The notes below the pieces were generated by a model. It searched no databases. It saw nothing but the letters and a program-made list of their open reading frames with translations, and was not told the DNA's origin. Shown in pieces: positions 27,355 to 35,855 of a stretch of DNA of 64,000 nt (position 1 is its first letter; each line of letters begins with the position of its first letter). The position numbers and the translations under genes are program-made. The DNA is from Novipirellula galeiformis (GTDB taxonomy: Bacteria > Planctomycetota > Planctomycetia > Pirellulales > Pirellulaceae), in the NCBI RefSeq assembly GCF_007860095.1, contig NZ_SJPT01000002.1, forward strand, positions 62,001-126,000, given 5' to 3'.

Positions 27355-29139
27355 ATGATGAAAGTGCGTCTCTGTTCAAAATTTTGCCTGCGTACGGTCG
27401 CATTGTGCGTCGTGATCGCCGCGTCATGTAGCATCAGCGCCGGCAGCGTGACGGCCGGCCCGCTGCAGCTGCATCCCAACGGCAAACCATTGCCAACGGA
27501 TCAACAAGGGCCGTTCGTTACGACCGGTGACGGCGGCATCCTGTGCATCGATTCCAAGCAAGCCCATCACAGCGTCGACGAGGGAAAGACCTGGTCAGCG
27601 GTTCCGCTCTTTCAAGACCCGACGAAGTTTGACGTCAGCAATGAGCGAGCGCTGCTGAGAACCAAGGAAGGGACGATCATTTCCGCCTGGATGAATTTGA
27701 AGGAGCGGCGCAGTCCCGCGGGATGGGACTGGGGCGGGGCGGACAAGAAAATTACCGATTTCAATCTGCCGACCTACGTTTGCCGTAGTTTGGATGATGG
27801 CAAAACCTGGGAAGAGCCGATCCGGTTGCAAGATATCTGGTGCGGCTGCATTCATTCGCTGATTCAAACCCGCAGCGGACGCATTGTGTTGGTCGGTCAA
27901 ACGGTCATTCCGCAGTGGCGTCATGCGACGGTGATCTACGTTTCGGACGATCAAGGGAAAACCTGGCAGACGAGCAACATCTTGGACTACGGCGCCGGCC
28001 GGCATGACCATGCAGGCTCTTGCGAAGCGACGGTGTTGGAACGTGCCGACGATTCATTGCATTTGTTGTTGCGGACGGAATCGGGCTATTTCTACGAAGC
28101 ACAATCGGAGGACGGATTGAATTGGGTCGACCTCCGAAAGTCGAACGTGCCTTCGGTGACTTGTTGCGGAAATATGTACCGACTCGCGGACGGTCGAGCG
28201 GTGCTGTTGTGGAATCATCCGCTGCGGAGTCAGCCCACGAATCGTCGAAGTCGCGAAGAGCTTTCGATCGCCTTTTCAAACGATGACGGCAAGACCTGGG
28301 AAGATCGCACTGTGATCGCAACGCGGTATGAGCGCGGCGGCGAAGGCCCGAACGAGACGCGAGTCTCTTATCCCTATCTGTACGAACGACAACCTGGAGA
28401 ACTTTGGATCACGACGATGCAGGGAAATCTGCGCATGAAGATTCAAGCAGCCGACATTACCAAAGCCGAATTTCCGCTACCGGAATCCATCGTGATGCTG
28501 GGCGACTCGACGACCGCCTTTCGTCGTGGGGTGAAGCTGGTCACGTCCAATCTGGTGTCCCAGGCATTGGGCAAAACGGGGTCTCCGCTGACCGTGATCA
28601 ATCGAGGCGTGCCGTCTTCGACCACTGCCGGGGGCTTGGCGCGACTTCAGGCCGAGGCGAGTTCGCTAAACGCGAAATTGGTGGTGGTCCAATTTGGCAT
28701 CAATGACTCGATTGTGGATGTTTGGAAGAATCCTCCGGCGACAGCACCTCGTGTGGCGCTGAAGGCTTACGAAGCGAACCTGCGGAAGATTGTCGAAGTG
28801 GCTCAGCAAAATGACTTAAAAGTGATCCTGATGACGACCAATCCGATTCGCTGGGGCGAGAAGATGAAGGAGCTTTATGGCAAGCCGCCGTATGACGTGA
28901 ATGCGGAAGATGGTTTGGAGAGTCTGTTTCTGCCGCAATACAACGCGGTCGTCAGAGATCTGGCCAAGGAAATGCAGGTCCCCCTGATCGACGTGCATCA
29001 AGCCTTTCTGGATGCGGCGAAAGCGCAGGGGACGTCCGTCAGCGATTTGTTGCTGGACGGCGTAAATCCTAACGACGCGGGGCACGCCGTTACTGCAAAA
29101 GCATTAATCCCGGTGATTCAGCAAGTGCTGGAACAATAG
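27355..29139 (+). CDS. exported sialidase-like propeller fused to SGNH/GDSL hydrolase
   Basis: The 594-aa protein has an N-terminal signal peptide (VALCVVIAASCSISAGSVTAG). Residues of about 50-370 form a BNR/sialidase-like beta-propeller with Asp-box motifs SVDEGKTW, SLDDGKTWEE, SDDQGKTW and SNDDGKTWED. From about 385 an SGNH hydrolase follows: block I IVMLGDSTTAF, block III FGINDSIVD, and block V DGVNPNDAGH with the catalytic Asp and His. It probably removes acyl or acetyl groups from glycans that the propeller domain binds or cleaves. A second SGNH protein follows 80 bases downstream, suggesting a small glycan-processing cluster. A hairpin between them may limit read-through. Confidence 0.85.
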   Translation: MMKVRLCSKFCLRTVALCVVIAASCSISAGSVTAGPLQLHPNGKPLPTDQQGPFVTTGDGGILCIDSKQAHHSVDEGKTWSAVPLFQDPTKFDVSNERALLRTKEGTIISAWMNLKERRSPAGWDWGGADKKITDFNLPTYVCRSLDDGKTWEEPIRLQDIWCGCIHSLIQTRSGRIVLVGQTVIPQWRHATVIYVSDDQGKTWQTSNILDYGAGRHDHAGSCEATVLERADDSLHLLLRTESGYFYEAQSEDGLNWVDLRKSNVPSVTCCGNMYRLADGRAVLLWNHPLRSQPTNRRSREELSIAFSNDDGKTWEDRTVIATRYERGGEGPNETRVSYPYLYERQPGELWITTMQGNLRMKIQAADITKAEFPLPESIVMLGDSTTAFRRGVKLVTSNLVSQALGKTGSPLTVINRGVPSSTTAGGLARLQAEASSLNAKLVVVQFGINDSIVDVWKNPPATAPRVALKAYEANLRKIVEVAQQNDLKVILMTTNPIRWGEKMKELYGKPPYDVNAEDGLESLFLPQYNAVVRDLAKEMQVPLIDVHQAFLDAAKAQGTSVSDLLLDGVNPNDAGHAVTAKALIPVIQQVLEQ

Positions 29140-29150
29140 CGGACGTCCGT

Positions 29151-29186
29151 GTCGTTGAATGCCGTTTGCTGACGGCATTCAACGAC
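29151..29186 (+). terminator. hairpin between the two SGNH genes
   Basis: A perfect 15-bp stem (29,151-29,165 with 29,172-29,186) with a 6-base loop follows the stop of the sialidase-SGNH gene by 12 bases. TTTAAAAAG comes next, so the U-tract is weak. It would terminate or attenuate transcription into the downstream SGNH gene. Confidence 0.6.
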
Positions 29187-29219
29187 TTTAAAAAGTAACT
29201 CTGAAGAAAGACGTGACTC

Positions 29220-30068
29220 ATGATTTGTCGTTTGCTTGTGACCCGGTGCCATTTTTCTCGGCTGCTGACGCTGTTCGCGGCGATCGTTATCGCAGCGGGG
29301 CTGTCGCTTCCTGCGCAGGCCGAGCACGAGGGAAAGCTGCAGATCCTATTGTTGGGAGATAGCACCACCGAAGGCGGGATTCCACGTCTGATTAAACCGA
29401 CAGCGCCGCAGCTAGAGCAAGTGATCGAACAATTGTTGGCCGCCGAAGGGGATCTTCCCCCGACGCATGTCATCAACAACGGGCTGAGCGGGGATACGAT
29501 CGATCGGTTCGTTGAGTCAGGCCGATACGCCGGAGAGGTTGCTGGATTAGCGGGGATTGATTACGTGTTCGTTCGCTATGGCATCAATGACTATGGTCGT
29601 TGCAAAAATTTCGCCACGGACTTTCCTCGCGATTATTACGGGCTAATCGCTCGGCTTCGCAAGGATCATCCGCACGCCAAAATTGTGCTGATGACGGTGA
29701 TTCCTTACCAGAACGCTGCGATCGGCGAAGCGATCAACATGCGTATTCGCGAAGTCGCAGAGCAGGAACAGCTTCCGCTGTTCGACATCTACCCTCTGTA
29801 TGACCAAGTTCTAAAATCGACGGGACACAATTCTCTGAATTACCGGCGTTATCCCATCGAGAACGTGCCTGAAAAGTTTCATGCCTTTGTCGCTCCTTAC
29901 GTTCATGACGGCCGCGTCGTGGTTCTCGATAACGAACTGGACGGAATCCTCGGGCATTTACCTCGCTGGTACGGCGACCGCCATCCCAATCTGGCGGGCT
30001 ACAATGTGATCGCCGCAGAAACGGCAAAGTACCTGGCTGAAGACCTGCGCAAGCGTAAAACGGATTAA
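29220..30068 (+). CDS. exported SGNH/GDSL-family esterase
   Basis: The 282-aa protein has a signal peptide (LLTLFAAIVIAAGLSLPAQA) and SGNH blocks: ILLLGDSTTEGG at about residue 41 (nucleophile Ser), NNGLSGDTIDRF, VRYGINDYG (block III Asn) and WYGDRHPNLAGYN (catalytic Asp and His). SGNH enzymes act as esterases or carbohydrate deacetylases. It is not closely related to the SGNH domain of the upstream gene but probably acts in the same extracytoplasmic process. Start ATG 29,220 is the first in frame. Confidence 0.85.
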   Translation: MICRLLVTRCHFSRLLTLFAAIVIAAGLSLPAQAEHEGKLQILLLGDSTTEGGIPRLIKPTAPQLEQVIEQLLAAEGDLPPTHVINNGLSGDTIDRFVESGRYAGEVAGLAGIDYVFVRYGINDYGRCKNFATDFPRDYYGLIARLRKDHPHAKIVLMTVIPYQNAAIGEAINMRIREVAEQEQLPLFDIYPLYDQVLKSTGHNSLNYRRYPIENVPEKFHAFVAPYVHDGRVVVLDNELDGILGHLPRWYGDRHPNLAGYNVIAAETAKYLAEDLRKRKTD

Positions 30069-30174
30069 AGACGCTGATGCAACGGTAGGTGACGGCTCTC
30101 CGAAAATTCGTGCCACCCATCAAACTCTTCAATTACTCCAGTCTCCTCTCAACCTGTCCAATCTCTGCGGTTAG

Positions 30175-30595
30175 CGCTGCAGAGGATGGATGAATCATGG
30201 GGCCCTGTGAGGCGAACGCAGCGGAGCTGGCACTCGACGATCTAGTGGGATGGATGGAGCAGGAATGGTTGACTTCGGGTGATGCTTCCAGGAATGGTTG
30301 CCCGCGAAGGACGCGAATCGACGCGAAGGGTTCTGTTCAGCCGGTTTGATTCGCGTTGGTTTGCGTCATAGGCGGGCCAACTGACTTTGAACTCTCAGTA
30401 GACAGCATCAGCCAAGAGGCAGCGTCGATATCAAATCGGCGATCTCTTGTCGTCGCGATGCGACTGGCGGACTGGAAATTCGCGAAAGCGATAACCGGCA
30501 TTGGCCACGGCAAATGAAGTGTTTCGCTCGGTGGCCAATCCGTCGAGGTCTCGCGTGTACGGCGATGACTCTTGCCAGAAGCTTGCTCTCATGGA
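30175..30595 (+). repeat. about 410-bp direct repeat, copy I
   Basis: This block (starting CGCTGCAGAGGATGGATGAA) recurs at 32,226-32,640 with many substitutions but the same order of segments, such as GATATCAAATCGGCGATCTC and CACGGCAAATGAAGTGTT. It includes an inverted repeat of the CCCGCGAA...TTCGCGGG type. The pair flanks one membrane-protein gene. From 30,596 to 31,085 no gene is visible. Confidence 0.7.
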
Positions 30596-31085
30596 TCGTA
30601 AAGGATCAATGAGTCAGGGGGCGCCGGGATAAAAACGGTTTCGGAATTGAGAGGAGTTGACCGAAAGGACTTTTTGCCGAATTGTTGCCGAAGTGCAGGG
30701 CACCAAACCAGATGACGCATTCATCCGAACATGCGTGGCAAATCACGACCGGCGCGTAGCGTCCATGTGATGCGATCGTTTGACCTAACGGAGCAGCCGT
30801 AAGGTGCAATCCTTCCAGTACGGATCTGCGTGGGGACGACTGACAACCGCCGTCCCTACCGTGAACCTCTTTTCCCGTTTCAGTTGGATTGACGCGAGAC
30901 GACGTGATAAAATCTCACATCCCGAATGTCGCGTCATACAGCATCACAGGCGATTGCGATGAAGTGCAAAACGGAGCATACCGATCGGTGGTGTGCCGGT
31001 GTTGGGTGTCGGTTCGCTGCCAACGAACGACTTCCTTTGGTTGGTCAGAAAGGGGGCACGAACATCGCAAATTCGAGGAGCTGAC

Positions 31086-32171
31086 GTGGGTGGTTTCAAC
31101 CAGATCGAGTTTGTTCGCGATCGAATCAAAAACCTTCGACACATCGATGAGAAGCCGGTCGGCGGACTCGGAGCCTTTGGTTCACGAATCGGCGCCGCGC
31201 TCATGCTGATGATGAAAGAGCCGGAGATTCTCTTTTTTTGCCTGCTCCAATGGGCTTCGATCGGAGCCGCCTACCTGCTTTGGATTCAAATGCTCGACTG
31301 GATTCCAGAGGAAGTATGGCGGAGCACCGATGAATCGAGCGAGGGATCCATTGCCGATATCGTGTTGCTGGTTTGGTCGTTCATTTGTGTTGGACTTGCT
31401 GCGTTTCCGGTTGGCATTTTTACAGGATGCATCGGGGCGGCTCATTTCTTGCATCGGCAAGGGCGGGAGTCCAGCGTCGCCTCGTGCATGCGGTTGGTGC
31501 TACCGCAAAGTGGGGCCCTGTGGATGTTCCATTGGTTGGATGGCTGGATAACGGTGCGTCAGATCTTTCAGCGACTGCCGTCGGACGATGAACCGAATTC
31601 CATCGCGGATCGCGTGACGCGAGAAAGTCTGTACTACGCCTGGAAGCTTGGGGTTTCTGGGATTCTTCCCAGTATTGTGACGGGCAACAATCTGCGGCAG
31701 TCCGGCCTGAACTCGGTCGACTTCGTGAAGAAGAACTTCAGGGAAGTCGCCAAGCTCCGAGCTGGGTATTCAGCCGTTTGCTGGATTGTTGGAATCGGAA
31801 CCTACGTCGGCACAATCTTGATGTTCAGTTTTTTCGATTTGGTACCAAGGCACGAGCGGGTCGAAAGCCATATCTATACGATTTACTTTTGGGTCGCAGT
31901 TCCTCTACTGACTGCCGTCGCTGTCGTGATGCTCTTCCTGAGACCCGTGTTCGTGCTGGCCCTCTGCGACCTCTATGCGGAGCATCTCAAGAGGCGACGT
32001 AAAGTTGCCGCGTTGCCCGAGAATCTGCCAAAATCGGTAAGCGTTTTGGTCGCGTTCGGTTGCCTGTGCCTGGTGGTTGCCGTCGTCTTCCTTCTCCGTG
32101 ACACGCTAGGGATCACGGAGATGTTATCGACGCCGTACGGGGAAGAATATGGAGCCGACAAGGGAACATGA
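31086..32171 (+). CDS. polytopic integral membrane protein
   Basis: I choose the GTG at 31,086 because GAGGAG lies 6 bases upstream; an ATG 31 codons earlier has no such site and adds an unconvincing N-terminus. The protein is then 361 aa with five or six hydrophobic spans: ILFFCLLQWASIGAAYLLW, IVLLVWSFICVGLAAF, SAVCWIVGIGTYVGTILMF, VAVPLLTAVAVVMLFL and SVLVAFGCLCLVVAVVFLL. The layout resembles DUF6159-type membrane proteins, but I am not sure of the family. No transporter motif is seen. It lies alone between two long direct repeats. Confidence 0.75.
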   Translation: MGGFNQIEFVRDRIKNLRHIDEKPVGGLGAFGSRIGAALMLMMKEPEILFFCLLQWASIGAAYLLWIQMLDWIPEEVWRSTDESSEGSIADIVLLVWSFICVGLAAFPVGIFTGCIGAAHFLHRQGRESSVASCMRLVLPQSGALWMFHWLDGWITVRQIFQRLPSDDEPNSIADRVTRESLYYAWKLGVSGILPSIVTGNNLRQSGLNSVDFVKKNFREVAKLRAGYSAVCWIVGIGTYVGTILMFSFFDLVPRHERVESHIYTIYFWVAVPLLTAVAVVMLFLRPVFVLALCDLYAEHLKRRRKVAALPENLPKSVSVLVAFGCLCLVVAVVFLLRDTLGITEMLSTPYGEEYGADKGT

Positions 32172-32225
32172 TTCCCGTGCCAACCGCCCCGCGACTCCAG
32201 CCTGATCTGAGCTTTCGTTGTCATA

Positions 32226-32640
32226 CGCTGCAGAGGATGGATGAATCATGGTTGCCTGCGAAGCGATCGCTGCGGAGCTGACGATCTGCGATTTTGCGGA
32301 ATGGGTGGAGCAGGAACGATCGCTTTCGGGGAATGTTCTGAAAAGGATAGCCCGCGAATGACGCGAATCCACGCGAATGGTTCTGTTCAGCCGGTTTGAT
32401 GCGCGTTTGTTCGCGTGATTCGCGGGTCAACTGACGTTGGACTCACAGTAGACAGCATCGGGCAAAGATGCAGCGTCGATATCAAATCGGCGATCTCTAC
32501 TTGATACGATGCGACTGGCAGACCGGAGAGCCGCGAAAGCGATGGCCGGCATTAGCCACGGCAAATGAAGTGTTGCGTGCGGTGGCCAATGCGACGAGGC
32601 CTCACTCGAGTGGCAATCATTCCTGCCGGAGTCGTGCTCG
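32226..32640 (+). repeat. about 410-bp direct repeat, copy II
   Basis: This is the partner of 30,175-30,595, shifted by about 2,050 bases. It contains GCCCGCGAATGACGCGAA and, 80 bases on, its near reverse complement TTCGCGTGATTCGCGGG. A 94-codon frame from 32,468 runs out of it, but it is not preserved in copy I, so I do not call it a gene. Confidence 0.7.
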
Positions 32641-32738
32641 ATTGGACACGGGCACCGCAGCCGCTACGGTGCTTGCCAAAGGAGACGGGCTGGCATGGGA
32701 TCTGATCAGAAAAACGGTTGATTCCCGGATGAGCGCAC

Positions 32739-32770
32739 AAAAAAAGCCATAAACCGATTCGGTTCATGGC
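32739..32770 (-). terminator. original tRNA-Arg terminator stranded at the left end of the element
   Basis: On the minus strand GCCATGAACCG-AAT-CGGTTTATGGC forms an 11-bp stem (one G-U pair) followed by seven Ts. It lies just beyond the 14-bp tRNA 3'-end fragment at 32,782-32,795, with the same orientation and spacing as the terminator beyond the intact tRNA at 55.7 kb. It is most simply the chromosomal terminator of the tRNA-Arg gene before integration. Confidence 0.75.
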
Positions 32771-32781
32771 TTTTCAGCAAG

Positions 32782-32795
32782 TACACCCCAGAGGA
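32782..32795. other. attL: 14-bp core repeat (tRNA-Arg 3' end)
   Basis: TACACCCCAGAGGA here is identical to 55,763-55,776, the 3' end of the tRNA-Arg gene (acceptor strand plus part of the T-stem). The two copies bound about 23.0 kb that carries an integrase gene reading into the right copy. Confidence 0.85.
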
Positions 32796-32988
32796 CGCGA
32801 CGCCACAAACGCAGGCGTTGTCCGATATCGAAAAAGCGTGTTTCGAGGGGCAATGGGAGGGGCAATCAGTGGTAATCTTGAACGATCTGCAGTCTGAAAC
32901 GCTTGCGATAATGAAGTCTATGGACATCGGCACTCAAGCCGATCTGCTGGCGGTCGCGAGGGGCTTAGCAAAGAGGCCTCCTCGATGA
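32782..32988 (+). CDS. orphan 3' portion of the integrase gene (joined to int in the excised circle)
   Basis: From the att core an open frame reads YTPEDATPQTQALSDIEKAC and continues to a TGA at 32,986-32,988, 68 codons in all, with no start codon of its own needed. In the integrase gene the same core is read in the same frame (TAC at 55,763 is codon 447). On excision, joining the right end of the element to this left end would extend the integrase from 454 to 514 aa. The tail is charged and helical (DIEKACFEGQWEGQ, SETLAIMKSMDIGTQADLL). Presented as a split gene by inference. Confidence 0.6.
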   Translation, partial: YTPEDATPQTQALSDIEKACFEGQWEGQSVVILNDLQSETLAIMKSMDIGTQADLLAVARGLAKRPPR

Positions 32989-33638
32989 CGCAGTTGCAAC
33001 ATCACGCGTCAGTCCACCAAAATTGTGGCAACTGACGCTAGGGAGTTTCACCGTAGCCCTCGATGCAGGCTGCGGAGCCTCGGGCGACTTGGGGTAACCA
33101 AACGCGTGATGGCGAACAAAGTGCGTTTGGGCGAAAACATGGGGCGCTGTGACTGCCGTGTCCGTCGATCGTGCATATGGATCCGCTTTGGGGTCGGGAT
33201 GTCATCGACCTCCTCCCTTCCTTTGGTGAAGCGATACCCTGCTTCGATGGTTTAGGATTCTGGTCCCTTGAGTATCAGTCTTTGACCGCAGCCCCCAGCT
33301 AAGGATGCACTAGGAAGTTAGAACTACCTTGACGCTAGTTCTGCAGAGGGTGAGAATAGGATTCGCGATCGGCCGTTCTGAAAAGGGGGGACACCGCAAG
33401 ATCAGGTCGTACTTCGTGGTGAGACCTCCCTACAACGACTTATTCTCACCCTCACCCACCGCAGAAATATAAATTCGCCGACTGAAATGATCGCTAATCG
33501 TGACCTGCTGGCTACCCTCCAATGACCGCTAGGCGTGCTCACAGGCGACGTGGCTGCGAAGTAAAACCCCACTGGCGAGGAAATGCCTGGATCAGGCCAA
33601 AGCGACGCCGCGGTTCGGTCGTCGCGGAGAGCGAGGAG
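32989..33638. other. non-coding left flank of the element
   Basis: No supported gene in 650 bases. It contains a 13-bp inverted repeat, GAGGGTGAGAATA at 33,346-33,358 and its complement at 33,441-33,453, enclosing a run of six Gs. This could be a remnant or a regulatory structure. Confidence 0.4.
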
Positions 33639-34415
33639 ATGGCTACCCAGCGGCTTACTGCTCAAGTTGGGAAAATCACTGATTTTTCCACTCCTTTGGC
33701 GTTCAATACCACATGTCGCAACTGTGGCGACAACGTATTCTTCTATCGTGATGAAAACGGTGGATGCGCAATGTTCGATTACCCCGGAAAGCCGTGGCCG
33801 ATCCATGCTTGCTGGGAACGTTATAGAATTCACGTGACACGATCTGTTGCACAGGAACTTGCATCACTTGGGTTTAATGGCAAAGCATATTTCAGACCAC
33901 GTGTAAAAACGCTCAAGAACCGGAACGAGGCTTTTCTGGAAGTCCGTGGGTTCGTCGACCTGGGCAATTACATTAACGCAAAAAAATTCCCATCAAATCG
34001 ACGCGGAAAGACATGCGACTTCCACGAGATGCGGTTCGTTCCGTTCGATGATCCCGCACGATACTATCCTATCCTCTTTCCTACTTATCTAGACGACGCG
34101 ATGTCACGCTATTCAATGCATGAGGTTGAATGTCAGTGGCTCAAGCATTCCGGACGATGGAACTGCTTTCTAACTTCATTTCGACGACTTCGTGGGCAAA
34201 AACGCGCGGATCGTGTTGTAAAAGATATCGTGTCATGGAGCAATTGCGGATACTGCGGAGAGGACCTTACTGCCGGGATACGCTGGGGTTTTGACACCGA
34301 CTATCACGCTGAATGTTCATTTTGCGGCAATGCAAGAGGCGACCTAGACACCACACGGTTCCGCGAATATCTCGCTAAATGCCAAAAAATTGCGAGACGG
34401 AATAAACGCAAATAA
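33639..34415 (+). CDS. hypothetical protein with cysteine pairs (zinc-ribbon-like)
   Basis: I place the start at ATG 33,639 because GGAG is 8 bases upstream; the longer frame to 33,522 begins with Arg-rich noise. The 258-aa protein has an N-terminal CRNCGDNVFFYRDENG segment, then CAMFDYP and IHACWERY. Near the C-terminus are NCGYCGED and AECSFCGNARGD. These paired cysteines suggest two zinc-binding sites. It is otherwise unrecognised. As the first gene inside the element from the left, it is likely accessory cargo. Confidence 0.65.
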   Translation: MATQRLTAQVGKITDFSTPLAFNTTCRNCGDNVFFYRDENGGCAMFDYPGKPWPIHACWERYRIHVTRSVAQELASLGFNGKAYFRPRVKTLKNRNEAFLEVRGFVDLGNYINAKKFPSNRRGKTCDFHEMRFVPFDDPARYYPILFPTYLDDAMSRYSMHEVECQWLKHSGRWNCFLTSFRRLRGQKRADRVVKDIVSWSNCGYCGEDLTAGIRWGFDTDYHAECSFCGNARGDLDTTRFREYLAKCQKIARRNKRK

Positions 34416-34904
34416 CCAATAGGCGATTGACTTCGCGTGCTGCGTAGATCGAGCCTCGATCTGATGAGATGGTTTGCGTCTGATGAGCATCTGCCGGCGG
34501 GAAATTCGTCGATAATCGGGCCCGGTGGGTCCACGGTTGGCCTTCATCCTTGCGCAAGCCATCTGCATGTTGAATTCATCGACAATCGCTTCCATCAGAT
34601 TGTGAGCATCATCGCCAAGGCTGGTTTCTCGATGGCCGGCGGAGCTGAATCATCCTTCGGGATGGTTCTTGCCCGCGGATTGTCACCTCCCCGCAGTTGC
34701 CCTCGCCTCGTACTCTCTTTCTTTAGATGATCATTTGGTACACTGACTCCTTGAAAGAAACCGGAACTAAGTACAGGGGACTTTCACCCCACAAGATCAC
34801 GCCCATGCTAGGCGTACTGCACCGGGGCCGGGCTTGCGGGCTCTTTTCTATTGGTTGACTTCACTCTCCCCGTCCAGTGAACGCGGACTTTCGCCGACTG
34901 AAAC
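34416..34904. other. intergenic, no gene recognised
   Basis: 489 bases without a supportable gene. GGGGACTTTCACCCCACAAG at 34,778-34,797 and the next bases resemble the tail of a degraded gene, but I cannot place it. Confidence 0.3.
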
Positions 34905-35372
34905 ATGACACAATGGATTGAACTTACCGTTAAGCTTACGCCGGCGCTTATAACGTTGGTGTTGGGCTCTATAGGTGTATACATCGCGTGGCAGCAGCAC
35001 AGAATAAATCGTGACAAGCTGCGATTCGATCTTTTCGAGAAGCGGATAGACGCCTACGAGATTTTGCAGTCGTTCTTCAACGAAATCGTGCGAGAGGGGA
35101 CCGTCACTGCACAGACAATCTCGGTGCTTTCGGAAGCACGCTACAGATGCCTGTTTATCTTTGATGAAGACATTAATGGGCATATCGAAGAGGTGTGGGG
35201 CAAGGCGTTAGAGTTGATGGGAACGCGAGAGCAACTGTTTGGCGCCGAGGAATTGCCGGTCGGTCCAGACCGCACGTGTGTTTCCCAGCGAAATACGGAT
35301 TTGCTGAAATGGTTTCGCGCGCAGCAGAAAGAATCACCGCGCAGATTCGCGAAATATCTACGATTCGGATAG
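34905..35372 (+). CDS. small single-span membrane protein, 155 aa
   Basis: An N-terminal transmembrane segment (LTPALITLVLGSIGVYIAW, about residues 10-28) is followed by a cytoplasmic basic helix QQHRINRDKLRFDLFEKRID and a soluble helical region. Similar proteins (one anchor, then IAWQQ...KL.FDLFEKR...Y) are common orphans in bacterial genomes and near defence genes. The function is unknown. Start ATG 34,905 follows GACTGAAAC with no strong ribosome site. Confidence 0.65.
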   Translation: MTQWIELTVKLTPALITLVLGSIGVYIAWQQHRINRDKLRFDLFEKRIDAYEILQSFFNEIVREGTVTAQTISVLSEARYRCLFIFDEDINGHIEEVWGKALELMGTREQLFGAEELPVGPDRTCVSQRNTDLLKWFRAQQKESPRRFAKYLRFG

Positions 35373-35855
35373 TCCAGTGATACGGACTTGAAAGTTGTTA
35401 TTCACCTTCGGATGGCACGATAAACTGAGTGATTGTTCGCTGCATCGGGTTGCGTAGTCCATAGCAAACGACGAGCCATGGGTATCGGGATATCCAAAAG
35501 GCAAGAAACGCGGTGTAAATTGTCGTAACGCTTGATCCAGGATTTGGAAAGACGCTACTTATTGACAAGTGCCGCAAAAAGCGTGGACAATGCCGCCTTG
35601 GGAGTACACGTCCCAAGAGGATGAGCTACACTGGTTCATCTTGTTGCAATGTCGTGCAAGACTAGCACGGCAAAACGCAACTGAGTAGCGGTTTCGAATC
35701 CCCCGAATCGTCTCTCTGTTTGCGAACGCAATATGGAAAGCTACCACCCCAAAAGAACGGCAAAAGCTCGCGATTGACGCGAAGCATGTCACCGTTCGTT
35801 GGATAATTCAATGACTATGGATTATTCCAAAACGAATCGAGAATGATCGACATCT
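35373..35855. promoter_or_regulatory. 483-bp leader region of the restriction-modification operon
   Basis: No gene is seen. CTTGGGA-GTACAC-GTCCCAAG (35,600-35,620) is an inverted repeat, and GGATAAT...ATTATTCC near 35,800-35,830 forms a second, looser one about 30-55 bases before the hsdM1 start. These could be operators, but no regulator gene lies next to them and no clear -35/-10 pair is visible. Confidence 0.3.

Noticed and set aside
32468-32752. 94-codon frame in direct-repeat copy II
   Set aside because: Not kept in copy I and runs into the terminator; no ribosome site.
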